30,340 nt of DNA from Microbacteriaceae bacterium UBA4731 (GTDB taxonomy: Bacteria; Actinomycetota; Actinomycetes; Actinomycetales; Microbacteriaceae), in contig DHJB01000046.1 of the NCBI GenBank assembly GCA_002404115.1, forward strand, positions 28,795 through 59,134. The letters run 5' to 3'. Shown here one piece after another: positions 16,845 through 24,590 of the stretch (within the stretch, counting starts at the first letter, position 1; every line of letters starts with the position of its first letter). The position numbers were made by a program, and so were the translations under genes. Below the pieces are notes generated by a model. That model was not told the DNA's origin. It worked only from the letters and a program-made list of their open reading frames with translations, and searched no databases.

Positions 16845-18257
16845 CTAGATGCGCTGTCCGGCCACGGAGGAGCCGCGACGCAGGTAGAAGAAGGCCGTGA
16901 TGGCCATCATTACGACGTAGGCGACGACGAATCCGAAGATCGCGCTGGTGTAGTCGCCTGTCGTGGTCTTCGACAGTCCGAGCACCTGCGGGATGATGAA
17001 CCCGCCGTAGGCGCCGATGGCCGAGATGATGCCGAGGGCGGCCGCGGTCTTGCGCTGCGTGTTCACGTCGCCGGAGTTGTGGTGCGCGTCCTTCACGCCG
17101 TTGCGGGCGGCGAAGACGCTGGGGATCATCCGGTAGGTGGAGCCGTTGCCGATTCCGGTGGCGACGAAGATCAGCAGGAAGCTGGCCAGGAAGGCCCAGA
17201 AGTTGCCGAGCGGGAGCACCGCGATGACGGTGAGGGCACCGGCCGCCATCACGGCGAAGGCCGCGACGGTCACCCGGGCGCCGCCGAACCGGTCGGCGAG
17301 CCTGCCGCCGTAGGGCCGGGCCAGCGAGCCGACGAGCGCGCCGAGGAAGGCGAGGGACAGTGATGCTGACACGACGTGGAAGGTGGAGAAGGCAGGGAAC
17401 TGGTCGGCGATGAGCTTCGGGAACACGCTGGCGAAGCCGATGAACGAACCGAAGGTGCCGATGTACAGCACGGCCAGGATCCACAGGTGCGGTTCACGGA
17501 CGGCCGCGATCGACGCCGCGAAGTCCGCCTTGGCGCTGGAGAGGTTGTCCATGAACTTGTACGCGCCCCACATGGCCACGAGGATGAACGGCACCCAGAT
17601 CCAGCCGGCCAGGGAAAGGTTGAGCGTGCCGACGGCGCCGAGCGTGATGGCGATCGGAACGACGAGCTGGGAGATGGATGCGCCCAGGTTGCCGCCGGCC
17701 GCGTTCAGTCCGAGCGCCCAGCCCTTCTGCCTCTGCGGGTAGAAGTAGGTGATGTTCGACATCGAGCTGGCGAAGTTGCCGCCGCCGAAGCCGGCGAGCG
17801 CCGCGACGAACAGCATGACCGGGAACGGTGTGTTGGGGTTGCCGACGCAGAAGCCCAGGGCGATCGACGGGATGAGGAGCAGCCCGGCGGAGATAATCGT
17901 CCAGTTGCGCCCGCCGAGCTTCGGCACGAGGAAGGTGTACGGGAAGCGCAGGGTGGCGCCGACGAGGCTCGGCATCGAGATCAGCCAGAAAATCTGGCCG
18001 GTGTCGAATGTGAAGCCGGCGGCCGGGAGCTGCACGACGACGATGCTCCAGAGCTGCCAGACGACGAAGCCGAGGAACTCGGCGAAGATCGACCATTTCA
18101 GGTTGCGGGCGGCGATGAGCTTGCCGCCGCCCTCCCACTGCCCGAGGTTCTCCGGGTTCCAGTTGTCGATCCAGCGACCGGGTCGGTGGCCGAGGGCCGG
18201 TGCGGCGAGGTCGACGGACGGGGAGTCGATCGGGGGGGAAGCTGTCGTTGGTGTCAT
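16845..18257 (-). CDS. narK: Nitrate/nitrite transporter, MFS (NarK type)
   Basis: This is a 470-residue major facilitator protein with about 12 membrane helices. It brings nitrate in, or exchanges it for nitrite. The nitrate-porter signatures are visible: GFGGGNFASSMSNITYFYP in the first half, followed by KGWALGLNAAGGNLGASISQ, and GTGIGNGSTYRMIP-type glycine-rich sequence in the second half (ATGIGNGSTYRMIPSVF). The N-terminal extension (about 50 residues, with WIDNWNPENLGQWEGGG) is typical of actinobacterial NarK proteins. GAGGAG about nine bases upstream supports the ATG at 18257. The 170-base upstream region carries two GlnR-type boxes, so the gene probably has its own promoter even though nirD lies upstream on the same strand. 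Confidence 0.95.
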   Translation of the reverse strand: MTPTTASPPIDSPSVDLAAPALGHRPGRWIDNWNPENLGQWEGGGKLIAARNLKWSIFAEFLGFVVWQLWSIVVVQLPAAGFTFDTGQIFWLISMPSLVGATLRFPYTFLVPKLGGRNWTIISAGLLLIPSIALGFCVGNPNTPFPVMLFVAALAGFGGGNFASSMSNITYFYPQRQKGWALGLNAAGGNLGASISQLVVPIAITLGAVGTLNLSLAGWIWVPFILVAMWGAYKFMDNLSSAKADFAASIAAVREPHLWILAVLYIGTFGSFIGFASVFPKLIADQFPAFSTFHVVSASLSLAFLGALVGSLARPYGGRLADRFGGARVTVAAFAVMAAGALTVIAVLPLGNFWAFLASFLLIFVATGIGNGSTYRMIPSVFAARNGVKDAHHNSGDVNTQRKTAAALGIISAIGAYGGFIIPQVLGLSKTTTGDYTSAIFGFVVAYVVMMAITAFFYLRRGSSVAGQRI

Positions 18258-18360
18258 CGGATTCTCCTCAAGTGATTGGTGCTGGTGCGCGGGATTGGTG
18301 TGAATGCTGGGTGGTGATTTCGAAGGTATCGACGCCGTGTTTCCGTCGACCGTTGCCGCC

Positions 18361-18376
18361 GTTACCGTTCGGTCAC
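18361..18376 (-). promoter_or_regulatory. GlnR-type box upstream of narK
   Basis: On the minus strand it reads GTGACCGAACGGTAAC, that is GTNAC-n6-GTNAC, which also fits the AC-n9-AC pattern known for GlnR in mycobacteria. It is centred about 110 bases before the narK start. Nitrogen-limitation control of narK, nasA and nasB is the likely meaning. Confidence 0.6.
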
Positions 18377-18415
18377 AAGGTCGTCTCAGCGCGGCCGGGG
18401 GCCTGTTAGGCCGCT

Positions 18416-18431
18416 GTTACACGCCCGTCAC
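18416..18431 (-). promoter_or_regulatory. Second GlnR-type box, at the nirD 3' end
   Basis: On the minus strand it reads GTGACGGGCGTGTAAC, again GTNAC-n6-GTNAC. It overlaps the nirD stop codon and lies exactly 55 bases from the other box in front of narK, about five helical turns, so both could be bound on the same face of the DNA. Confidence 0.55.
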
Positions 18432-18811
18432 ATTGACGACGAGATGGCGATGCGCAACTCGGCCGGAGTGTGAGCCGGCGCGTGGGCGGCCTCCAGCCTC
18501 ACCTGCACCAGGCCCCCATCGACGCGCACGGGGAAGGTGCGCAGCGAGAATTCGGACGAAGTGAAACACTCGCCCGTGACGAGGTCGTACACCTGTTTGT
18601 GCAGGGGCGAGGCGAGCGTGTGACGGTCGCCCTTCGACCCCACGATCCCGCGTGACATCACGTAGGAACCCGTGGCCGGGTCCCGGTTCGTCACCGCGTA
18701 CAGGCTTCCGCCGGGCACGAGGATGAGGGCCACCTGCTCGTCATCGACGAGGGCGGCCTCCCCCCACAGCGGCTCGAGTTGGTCAAGGGTGCACACATTC
18801 CTCCACGACAT
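18428..18811 (-). CDS. nirD: Nitrite reductase small subunit NirD
   Basis: This is a 127-residue protein with the Rieske-like fold of NirD, the small partner of the siroheme nitrite reductase NirB. Family features are the N-terminal W-x-x-V-C-x-x-x-x-L, the VALILVPGGSLYAVTNRDP strand pair, SRGIVGSKGDRHTLASPLHKQVYDLVTGEC and the final strand-rich tail. As in other NirD proteins, the two Cys-His pairs that bind the cluster in true Rieske proteins are absent. Unusually, it is not downstream of nirB: it points the other way across a 224-base control region and heads the narK-nasA-nasB series. AGGAAAGG ten bases upstream supports the ATG. Confidence 0.92.
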   Translation of the reverse strand: MSWRNVCTLDQLEPLWGEAALVDDEQVALILVPGGSLYAVTNRDPATGSYVMSRGIVGSKGDRHTLASPLHKQVYDLVTGECFTSSEFSLRTFPVRVDGGLVQVRLEAAHAPAHTPAELRIAISSSM

Positions 18812-18896
18812 CGAATGGCCGCCTTTCCTGGGTTTGGTGGCCGTCTGGCCTTCATCTCAGGCTAGGCAGGCCGGATTTCGCCGTCGCACGCCCGCC

Positions 18897-18912
18897 GTGA
18901 CAATCGCGTAAC
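18897..18912 (+). promoter_or_regulatory. GlnR-type box between nirD and nirB
   Basis: GTGACAATCGCGTAAC fits GTNAC-n6-GTNAC and is followed after six bases by CTCAC, a possible third half-site. It is 86 bases before nirD and 124 before nirB. A related but differently spaced pair, GTCAC-n5-GTTAC, is at 18952-18966. This divergent region probably serves both operons under nitrogen control. Confidence 0.6.
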
Positions 18913-19035
18913 GAAGACCTCACAGCGCACCGACCGGGAGGTGAGGCGCGTGTCACACATTGTTACGTCGGCGCAATAGGGGGGAAATGAGTCGCTTTTA
19001 GGCTGGCTAAACACCCCACCTCGGAAGGCGTCGCC

Positions 19036-21690
19036 ATGGATCCCGTCACCAGCACCACCGCTGAGTCCGGCGTCGCCGGCGCCCGCCACGTCGTCGTCAT
19101 CGGCGGCGGACCAGCCGCTCACCGATTTGCCGAGGCCATGCACGCCAGGTCGACCCAGGCCACGGATGCCGCCGGCCCGACCCACGTCACCGTGGTCGGC
19201 GAGGAGCCGCACCTCCCGTACGACCGGGTGGCGCTGTCCCGCCGGCTCGTCGATGCTGAGGACCTCACCCTCGGCGACCCGGCCCTGTGGGAGTCCCCCG
19301 GCATCCGGTACCGTGGCGGCAGCCGCGCCGTGGGCCTCGACCCTCACCTGCGCACCCTGACCCTCGCCGACGGTGACGTGCTCGGCTACGACGAACTGGT
19401 CTTCGCCACGGGCTCGTCGGCCACCGTCCCCGCCATCCCCGGCGCAGCATCCGGGTACGTCTACCGCACGATCGAAGACGTCGACTTCCTCGTCGCCGAG
19501 GTGGGGCGGCTGCGCGACAAGCTCGGCCGGCCGGCCAACGTCGTCGTCGTCGGCGGCGGCCTGCTCGGCCTCGAGGCGGCCGGCGGCCTGCAGCGGCTCG
19601 GGGGCCAGTCGACCATCGTGCACTCCGGTCGCTGGCTGATGTCGGCGCAGCTCGACGAGGGCGCGGGCCAGGCGCTCGGCCGGTTGATCCAGGCGCAGGG
19701 CATCAGCCTCGCGCTCGGCAACCGCCCCAGCGAAATCCTCACCTCCCCGACCGGGCGGGTGCTCGGCGTGACCCTCACCGACGGCCGCCAGCTGCACGCC
19801 GACCTCGTGGTCTTCTCCATCGGCATCACCCCGCGTGACGAGCTCGCCCGGGCCGCCGGGCTCGAACTCGGGCCGCGCGGCGGCATCGCCATCGGCGACG
19901 ACTGCTCCACCTCGGCGCCCGGGATCTGGGCGATCGGCGAGGTGGCCAGCGTCGGCGGCGTGTGCGTCGGCCTCGTCGCACCCGCCAACGCCATGGCCGA
20001 GGTCACGGCCGACCGCCTGCACGGCGGAGAAGCGATCTTCCCGGGCATCGACGACGCCACGAAACTCAAACTCTCCGGCGTCGAGGTGGCCAGCTTTGGC
20101 GACGCCCTCGCGACCACGGAGCACGCCCTCGAAGTGGTCTACGCCGACCCGGCCCGCGGGATGTACCAGAAGATCGTCGTCACGGGCGATGCCAAGACGC
20201 TGCTCGGCGGCATCTTCGTCGGCGACGCATCCCCGTACACCGCCCTGCGGCCGCTGCTCGGCCGGGAGCTGCCGGGCGAGCCCGGCGCCTACCTCTCGGC
20301 ATCCGGCGCTGAGGCGCCGGCCAGCACCGACCTGCCCGACGACGTACAGCTGTGTTCCTGCAACAACGTATCGGTGGGCGCGGTGCGCTCGGCGATCCGC
20401 GGCGACCACGCCGAGGCCTGCACCGAGCTCGGCCCACTGAAGGCCTGCACCAGGGCCGGCACGCAGTGCGGATCCTGCGTGCCGCTGGTGAAGAAGATTC
20501 TCGAAACCGAGTTGACCCGGGCCGGCATCGAGGTCTCGAAGGCGCTCTGTGAGCACGTTGAGCTCAGCCGGAGCGAACTGTTCGAATCGGTGCGCATCCT
20601 GCAGCTGACCTCCTTCGACCAGATCATGGAACGCTTCGGCAGCGGGCTCGGCTGCGACATCTGCAAGCCCGTGATCGCCTCCATCCTGGCCACCCAGACG
20701 TCCGGTTACATCCTCGACTCCGGACGCGGCGCCCTGCAGGACACCAACGACCGGGCGCTGGCCAACATGCAGAAGGACGGCACCTACTCGGTCGTTCCAC
20801 GCATCCCCGGCGGTGAAATCACGCCGGCGAAGCTCAAGGTGATCGCGGATGTCGCGGCCGATTTCAACCTGTACACGAAGATCACCGGCGGCCAGCGCAT
20901 CGACATGTTCGGTGCGCGCCTCGAGCAGCTGCCCGATATCTGGAAGATCCTCGTCGAGGCCGGCTTCGAATCCGGGCAGGCGTACGGTAAGTCGCTGCGC
21001 ACGGTGAAGTCCTGCGTCGGGTCGACCTGGTGCCGTTTCGGGGTGCAGGATTCGGTGGCGATGGCCATCAACCTGGAGCTGCGCTACCGCGGGCTCCGCG
21101 CCCCGCACAAGTTCAAGCTGGGCGTGTCCGGCTGCGCCAGGGAGTGCGCCGAGGCGCGCAGCAAGGACATCGGGATCATCGCATCCGAGCAGGGCTGGAA
21201 CCTGTACGTGGGCGGGAACGGCGGGGACCAGCCGGCGCATGCGCAGTTGCTCGCGCAGGATCTCGACGACGAGACCCTGATCCGCTACATCGACCGGTAC
21301 ATCATGTACTACATCCGCACGGGCGACCGGTTGCAGCGCACCGCCCGGTGGCAGGAGGAGCTCCCCGGTGGGCTCGACCACGTGCGCGACGTGGTCTGCA
21401 ACGACTCGCTCGGGATCGCCGACGAGCTCGAGCAGGCCATGCACGAACACGTCGGCAACTACGAGGACGAGTGGGCGGCAACGCTCAAGGACCCGGAGCG
21501 CCTGCGTCGTTTCCGTTCCTTCGTCAACGCGCCCGGCACGGCGGACCCCGCGCTGGTCCAGGTGATGGAACGCGGCCAGCCGCGCCCGGCCTGGCCGGAC
21601 GAACGCGAAGCCGGCGCATCCGCCGGACCCGTCATGCTCTCCGGCGCGACCATCCCGGTGCGGCGCCCCGACCCGCTGACCGGAGAATGA
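19036..21690 (+). CDS. nirB: Nitrite reductase large subunit NirB
   Basis: This is an 884-residue siroheme enzyme that reduces nitrite to ammonium with NAD(P)H. The order is an FAD domain (HVVVIGGGPAAHRFAEAM), an NAD(P)H domain (NVVVVGGGLLGLEAAGGL), a [2Fe-2S] domain with C440, C442, C478 and C481, and then the ferredoxin-like and siroheme/[4Fe-4S] domains. The siroheme-cluster ligands are C660-x5-C666 (SCVGSTWC) and C700-x3-C704 (GCAREC), as the family requires. GGAAGG seven bases upstream fixes the ATG at 19036. It heads a plus-strand operon, and the siroheme gene that follows begins on an ATG overlapping its TGA. With NasA it completes the nitrate-to-ammonium path. Confidence 0.97.
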   Translation: MDPVTSTTAESGVAGARHVVVIGGGPAAHRFAEAMHARSTQATDAAGPTHVTVVGEEPHLPYDRVALSRRLVDAEDLTLGDPALWESPGIRYRGGSRAVGLDPHLRTLTLADGDVLGYDELVFATGSSATVPAIPGAASGYVYRTIEDVDFLVAEVGRLRDKLGRPANVVVVGGGLLGLEAAGGLQRLGGQSTIVHSGRWLMSAQLDEGAGQALGRLIQAQGISLALGNRPSEILTSPTGRVLGVTLTDGRQLHADLVVFSIGITPRDELARAAGLELGPRGGIAIGDDCSTSAPGIWAIGEVASVGGVCVGLVAPANAMAEVTADRLHGGEAIFPGIDDATKLKLSGVEVASFGDALATTEHALEVVYADPARGMYQKIVVTGDAKTLLGGIFVGDASPYTALRPLLGRELPGEPGAYLSASGAEAPASTDLPDDVQLCSCNNVSVGAVRSAIRGDHAEACTELGPLKACTRAGTQCGSCVPLVKKILETELTRAGIEVSKALCEHVELSRSELFESVRILQLTSFDQIMERFGSGLGCDICKPVIASILATQTSGYILDSGRGALQDTNDRALANMQKDGTYSVVPRIPGGEITPAKLKVIADVAADFNLYTKITGGQRIDMFGARLEQLPDIWKILVEAGFESGQAYGKSLRTVKSCVGSTWCRFGVQDSVAMAINLELRYRGLRAPHKFKLGVSGCARECAEARSKDIGIIASEQGWNLYVGGNGGDQPAHAQLLAQDLDDETLIRYIDRYIMYYIRTGDRLQRTARWQEELPGGLDHVRDVVCNDSLGIADELEQAMHEHVGNYEDEWAATLKDPERLRRFRSFVNAPGTADPALVQVMERGQPRPAWPDEREAGASAGPVMLSGATIPVRRPDPLTGE

Positions 21691-22796
21691 CCGTGGACCT
21701 CAGCCTCGACCTGACCGGCCGCCGCGTACTCGTCATCGGCGGCGTGCGGCCGGCCCGCCGCGTGCTCGCGCGCTACCTCGCCGCCGGAGCCACGGTCTAC
21801 CTGGCCTCAGAACAGCTCGACGGGCTGGCGTTCGATCGGCCGGACCCCGCCGTTCGCCCGGTCGATTTTCCCGGGTCGGCGGCCGGCTGGCGCGACCTCG
21901 TGTCAGCGGTCGAACTCGTCGTCGCGGTCGAGGCATCCGCGCCCGCCGACCGGATCATCGTGGACGCGTGCTCCACGCGCCACGTCTGGTTCACCCGTGA
22001 GACCGCCGCGGCGACGTCGCGGACCGGCCACGTCACGCTCGTCGGCGGCGGGCCGGGCGACTACGAACTGCTCACCGTCGCCGCGCGGTCCGCCCTGCGG
22101 AACGCCGACGTCGTGTACTACGACCGCCTGGGGCCGCACGACCGACTCGCCGACTGGGCGCCGGGCGCCGAACACATCAACGTCGGCAAGACCCCCGGCC
22201 ACCACGCCGTGCCCCAGGTGCACATCGAACGGATGCTCGTCGAGAGCGCCAGGGCCGGCAAGACCGTCGTGCGGCTCAAGGGCGGCGACCCGTACGTGTT
22301 CGGCCGCGGAGGGGAAGAAGTGATCGCCTGCCGCGAGGCCGGCATCCCGGTGACGGTCGTCTCAGGGGTGACGAGCGCGATCTCCGTGCCGGCCCTGGCC
22401 GGCATCCCGGTCACCCACCGCGAGGTGAGCCGGATGTTCACCGTGTTGTCCGGGCACGCCCCGCTCAGCGAGGAAGAACTCGCGCACCTCGTTGGTCTGG
22501 GCGGCACCATCGTGGTGCTGATGGGGATCGGAACGCTGGGGCACCTGGCCGCCGGCCTGGCCCGGCACGGCATGCGAGGCGACATGCCGGTGGCGATCAT
22601 CGAACGGGGTTTCTCCGACAGCCAGCGCACCACCGTCGCCAGCATCGACACCGTGGTGCCCGTCGCGAGCACGCGAGGCGTGCGCTCGCCGGCTGTGCTC
22701 GTGATCGGCGAAGTCGTAGGCTTGATGCAACGCAACGAAGAGGCGGGCGATGAGGTGCAAAAGATCGCCGCCGCCGCACTGACCGCGCCTGCGTGA
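21687..22796 (+). CDS. cobA: Uroporphyrinogen-III C-methyltransferase with degenerate N-terminal domain
   Basis: This is a 369-residue protein. Residues from about 112 onward form a complete SUMT domain that twice methylates uroporphyrinogen III to precorrin-2, the siroheme precursor needed by NirB. Motifs are LVGGGPGDYELLT (the usual Pro after GD is Tyr), VYYDRLG, VRLKGGDPYVFGRGGEE and VVSGVTSAISVPALAGIPVTHR. Residues 1-110 resemble the NAD-binding half of the CysG/Met8 precorrin-2 dehydrogenase (RRVLVIGGVRPARRVLARYLAAGA). The G-x-G-x-x-A nucleotide loop is broken and the dimerisation part is missing, so dehydrogenase activity is doubtful. The start ATG overlaps the nirB stop (ATGA). The NnaR-type gene follows after 82 bases. 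Confidence 0.92.
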   Translation: MTVDLSLDLTGRRVLVIGGVRPARRVLARYLAAGATVYLASEQLDGLAFDRPDPAVRPVDFPGSAAGWRDLVSAVELVVAVEASAPADRIIVDACSTRHVWFTRETAAATSRTGHVTLVGGGPGDYELLTVAARSALRNADVVYYDRLGPHDRLADWAPGAEHINVGKTPGHHAVPQVHIERMLVESARAGKTVVRLKGGDPYVFGRGGEEVIACREAGIPVTVVSGVTSAISVPALAGIPVTHREVSRMFTVLSGHAPLSEEELAHLVGLGGTIVVLMGIGTLGHLAAGLARHGMRGDMPVAIIERGFSDSQRTTVASIDTVVPVASTRGVRSPAVLVIGEVVGLMQRNEEAGDEVQKIAAAALTAPA

Positions 22797-22878
22797 GCCC
22801 CACGCATCCGCTACTCTATCCCCTGCACCTGCTCCACCGGCACCTGCACCCCTGCTTGACCATCTCGTCGGAGTCACC

Positions 22879-24012
22879 GTGAACGACATCGCCCAGGACG
22901 CGACCCTGCCGGGGTTCCGCCCCGACGAACTCGAGGGCTTCCGCATCGGCGTCACCTCCGACCGCCGATCGGAGGACCTGATTGCCGCGTTCGAGCGGCG
23001 CGGCGCGGAGGTAATGCATGCCCCGGCGATCCGGATCGCTGCGGCCGCTGACGACACCAATCTCATGCTCGACACGCAGTCGATCATCGAGGCCCGGCCG
23101 GACATCCTGCTGGCCACGACGTCGTACGGCATCCGCCGGTGGTTCGAGGCGGCGGACGCTGCCGGACTCGGCGCCGACCTGACGAGCACGCTCGAGCACT
23201 CCCGCATTCTCGTTCGCGGCCCAAAGGCCAGGGGTGCCATCCGCGCCGCCGGCCTCGACGACTCAGGCATGAGCGACGAAGAGACCACCAAGTCGCTTGT
23301 CGACTTCGTGCTGCGCGAGGGCGCGGAAGGCAAGACGGTCGCCGTGCAGCTGCACGGGTTCACCGACCGGCCCCAGCTCGAGCGGCTCAAGGCGGCCGGC
23401 GCGACCGTGCTGAGCGTCGCCCCCTACCGCTGGCTGCTGCCGGAGGATTCCAGCCGCGTGCTCCGGCTGGTCGAGGCCGTCTGCACGGGCTCCCTCGATG
23501 CCGTCACCTTCACGAGCGCACCCGCCGTTGACGCACTCTTCGGGGCGGCCGACGGAGCCGGGCGGCTCGAACAGCTGCTGGATGCCTTCAGCGAGACCGT
23601 CGTCGCGGCGGCGGTCGGACCGGTGACCGCCGCTCCCCTCATCGCCGCCGGACTCAGGCCGATCATGCCCGAACGGTACCGCATGGGCGCGCTGATCCGG
23701 CTCGTCTGCAAGTACCTCGACGAGGAGCGCGTGGTGCGCCTGAATACCAGGCATGGGCTGGTCGAGCTGCGCGGGCGGCTGGTGATCGTGGCGGGACATC
23801 GGGCAACGCTTGCTCCGACGTCGCTCACGCTGCTACGCATTCTGCTCGCCGCCGGCGGCAGCGTGATGTCGCGCGCCGACCTCACCGCGACGCTGCCGGA
23901 GATGCAGGACGACCACGCCGTCGATGTCGCGATCAGCCGGCTGCGGCAGGCGCTGCCGACGCCCGGCCTCGTCGCCACCGTCATCAAGCGCGGCTACCGC
24001 ATCGACGTCTGA
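22879..24012 (+). CDS. nnaR: NnaR-type regulator: HemD domain fused to a winged-helix DNA-binding domain
   Basis: This is a 377-residue protein. Residues about 15-265 form a uroporphyrinogen-III-synthase (HemD) fold (GFRIGVTSDRRSEDLIAAFERRG ... VTFTSAPAVDALF ... AAVGPVTAAPLIAAGL). The last 90 residues are an OmpR/PhoB-type winged helix (LAPTSLTLLRILLAAGGSVMSRADL ... DDHAVDVAISRLRQAL ... VIKRGYRIDV). The same fusion is known in Streptomyces and Mycobacterium, where NnaR acts with GlnR to activate nitrate and nitrite genes; the gene order here (after nirB and SUMT) agrees. Whether it still makes uroporphyrinogen III cannot be read from the sequence. Start is GTG at 22879 with GGAG five bases before it. 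It ends next to a palindromic repeat. Confidence 0.9.
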   Translation: MNDIAQDATLPGFRPDELEGFRIGVTSDRRSEDLIAAFERRGAEVMHAPAIRIAAAADDTNLMLDTQSIIEARPDILLATTSYGIRRWFEAADAAGLGADLTSTLEHSRILVRGPKARGAIRAAGLDDSGMSDEETTKSLVDFVLREGAEGKTVAVQLHGFTDRPQLERLKAAGATVLSVAPYRWLLPEDSSRVLRLVEAVCTGSLDAVTFTSAPAVDALFGAADGAGRLEQLLDAFSETVVAAAVGPVTAAPLIAAGLRPIMPERYRMGALIRLVCKYLDEERVVRLNTRHGLVELRGRLVIVAGHRATLAPTSLTLLRILLAAGGSVMSRADLTATLPEMQDDHAVDVAISRLRQALPTPGLVATVIKRGYRIDV

Positions 24013-24030
24013 CCCCGCGCGCATCCCCTC

Positions 24031-24100
24031 CCCTCGCGAAACTGCAGTCGTGGTCGTTATGAGCGCCGTTTAGCGACCACAACTGCAGTTTCGCGAGGGG
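24031..24100. repeat. Intergenic palindromic repeat, copy 2
   Basis: This is a nearly perfect inverted repeat between the convergent nnaR and thioesterase genes. The arms are about 27 bases each, with the outer part CCCTCGCGAAACTGCAGT and its complement ACTGCAGTTTCGCGAGGG, and one clear mismatch inside. The centre is TTATGAGCGCCGTTTA. It shares centre and inner arms with copy 1 at 12915-12980. It may act as a bidirectional terminator. Confidence 0.9.
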
Positions 24101-24137
24101 AAGGGACGCGCGTGAGGGGGGGCGAAGGGGGCGCGCG

Positions 24138-24590
24138 TTAGCGCTCGAAGACAAGCAGGGTCGACGTGGCGGTCGCGTAGAGCGTGCCGGCGGCATCCGT
24201 CAGCGTCGCCTGGGCGAACGCCGCCCGGCGGCCGAACGACAGCAGGGTGGCCTCCGCGCGCACGAGGCCCGTGTCGGTCGTCATCCGCCGGTGGTACGAG
24301 ACCTTGAGCTCGAGTGTCGCGTAGCCCTGCGTCGCGGTGAGGCGCGAGTGCACGGCACAGCCCAAGGCGCTGTCGAGCAGAGTCGCCGCGTAACCGCCGT
24401 GGATGGTGCCGATCGGGTTGTAGGCGTGCTGCCCGGGAACCCCCTCGAAGGCGGCGGTGCCCTCACCGACCTCGACGAGCTGGAAGTCGAGCGACTCGCC
24501 GATGCCGGGGCGGCGACCGGAGTCGATCATGGCGCGCAGCTGCTCGATCCCCGACAGCCCCGGGCCGATCTCGTCACAGAGGGAAATCAT
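24138..24590 (-). CDS. PaaI-family hotdog thioesterase
   Basis: This is a 150-residue acyl-CoA thioesterase of the hotdog fold. The family motif is present as GTIHGGYAATLLDSALGCAV, in which the HGG and the Asp of LLDSA are the expected active-site elements. Strands GYATLELKVSYHRRMT and ATLLSFGRRAAFAQATLTDAAG complete the fold. The substrate cannot be named. Its ATG overlaps the stop of the LLM flavoenzyme gene upstream (ATGA), so the two are translated together. Confidence 0.9.
   Translation of the reverse strand: MISLCDEIGPGLSGIEQLRAMIDSGRRPGIGESLDFQLVEVGEGTAAFEGVPGQHAYNPIGTIHGGYAATLLDSALGCAVHSRLTATQGYATLELKVSYHRRMTTDTGLVRAEATLLSFGRRAAFAQATLTDAAGTLYATATSTLLVFER

Noticed and set aside
18952..18966. 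Fourth GlnR box GTCAC-n5-GTTAC
   Set aside because: The spacer is one base short of the n6 rule, so it is mentioned only as a variant and not listed as a site.
18862..21450. Very long minus-strand frame opposite nirB
   Set aside because: It results from high GC third positions of nirB, has no family features, and nirB motifs are complete.
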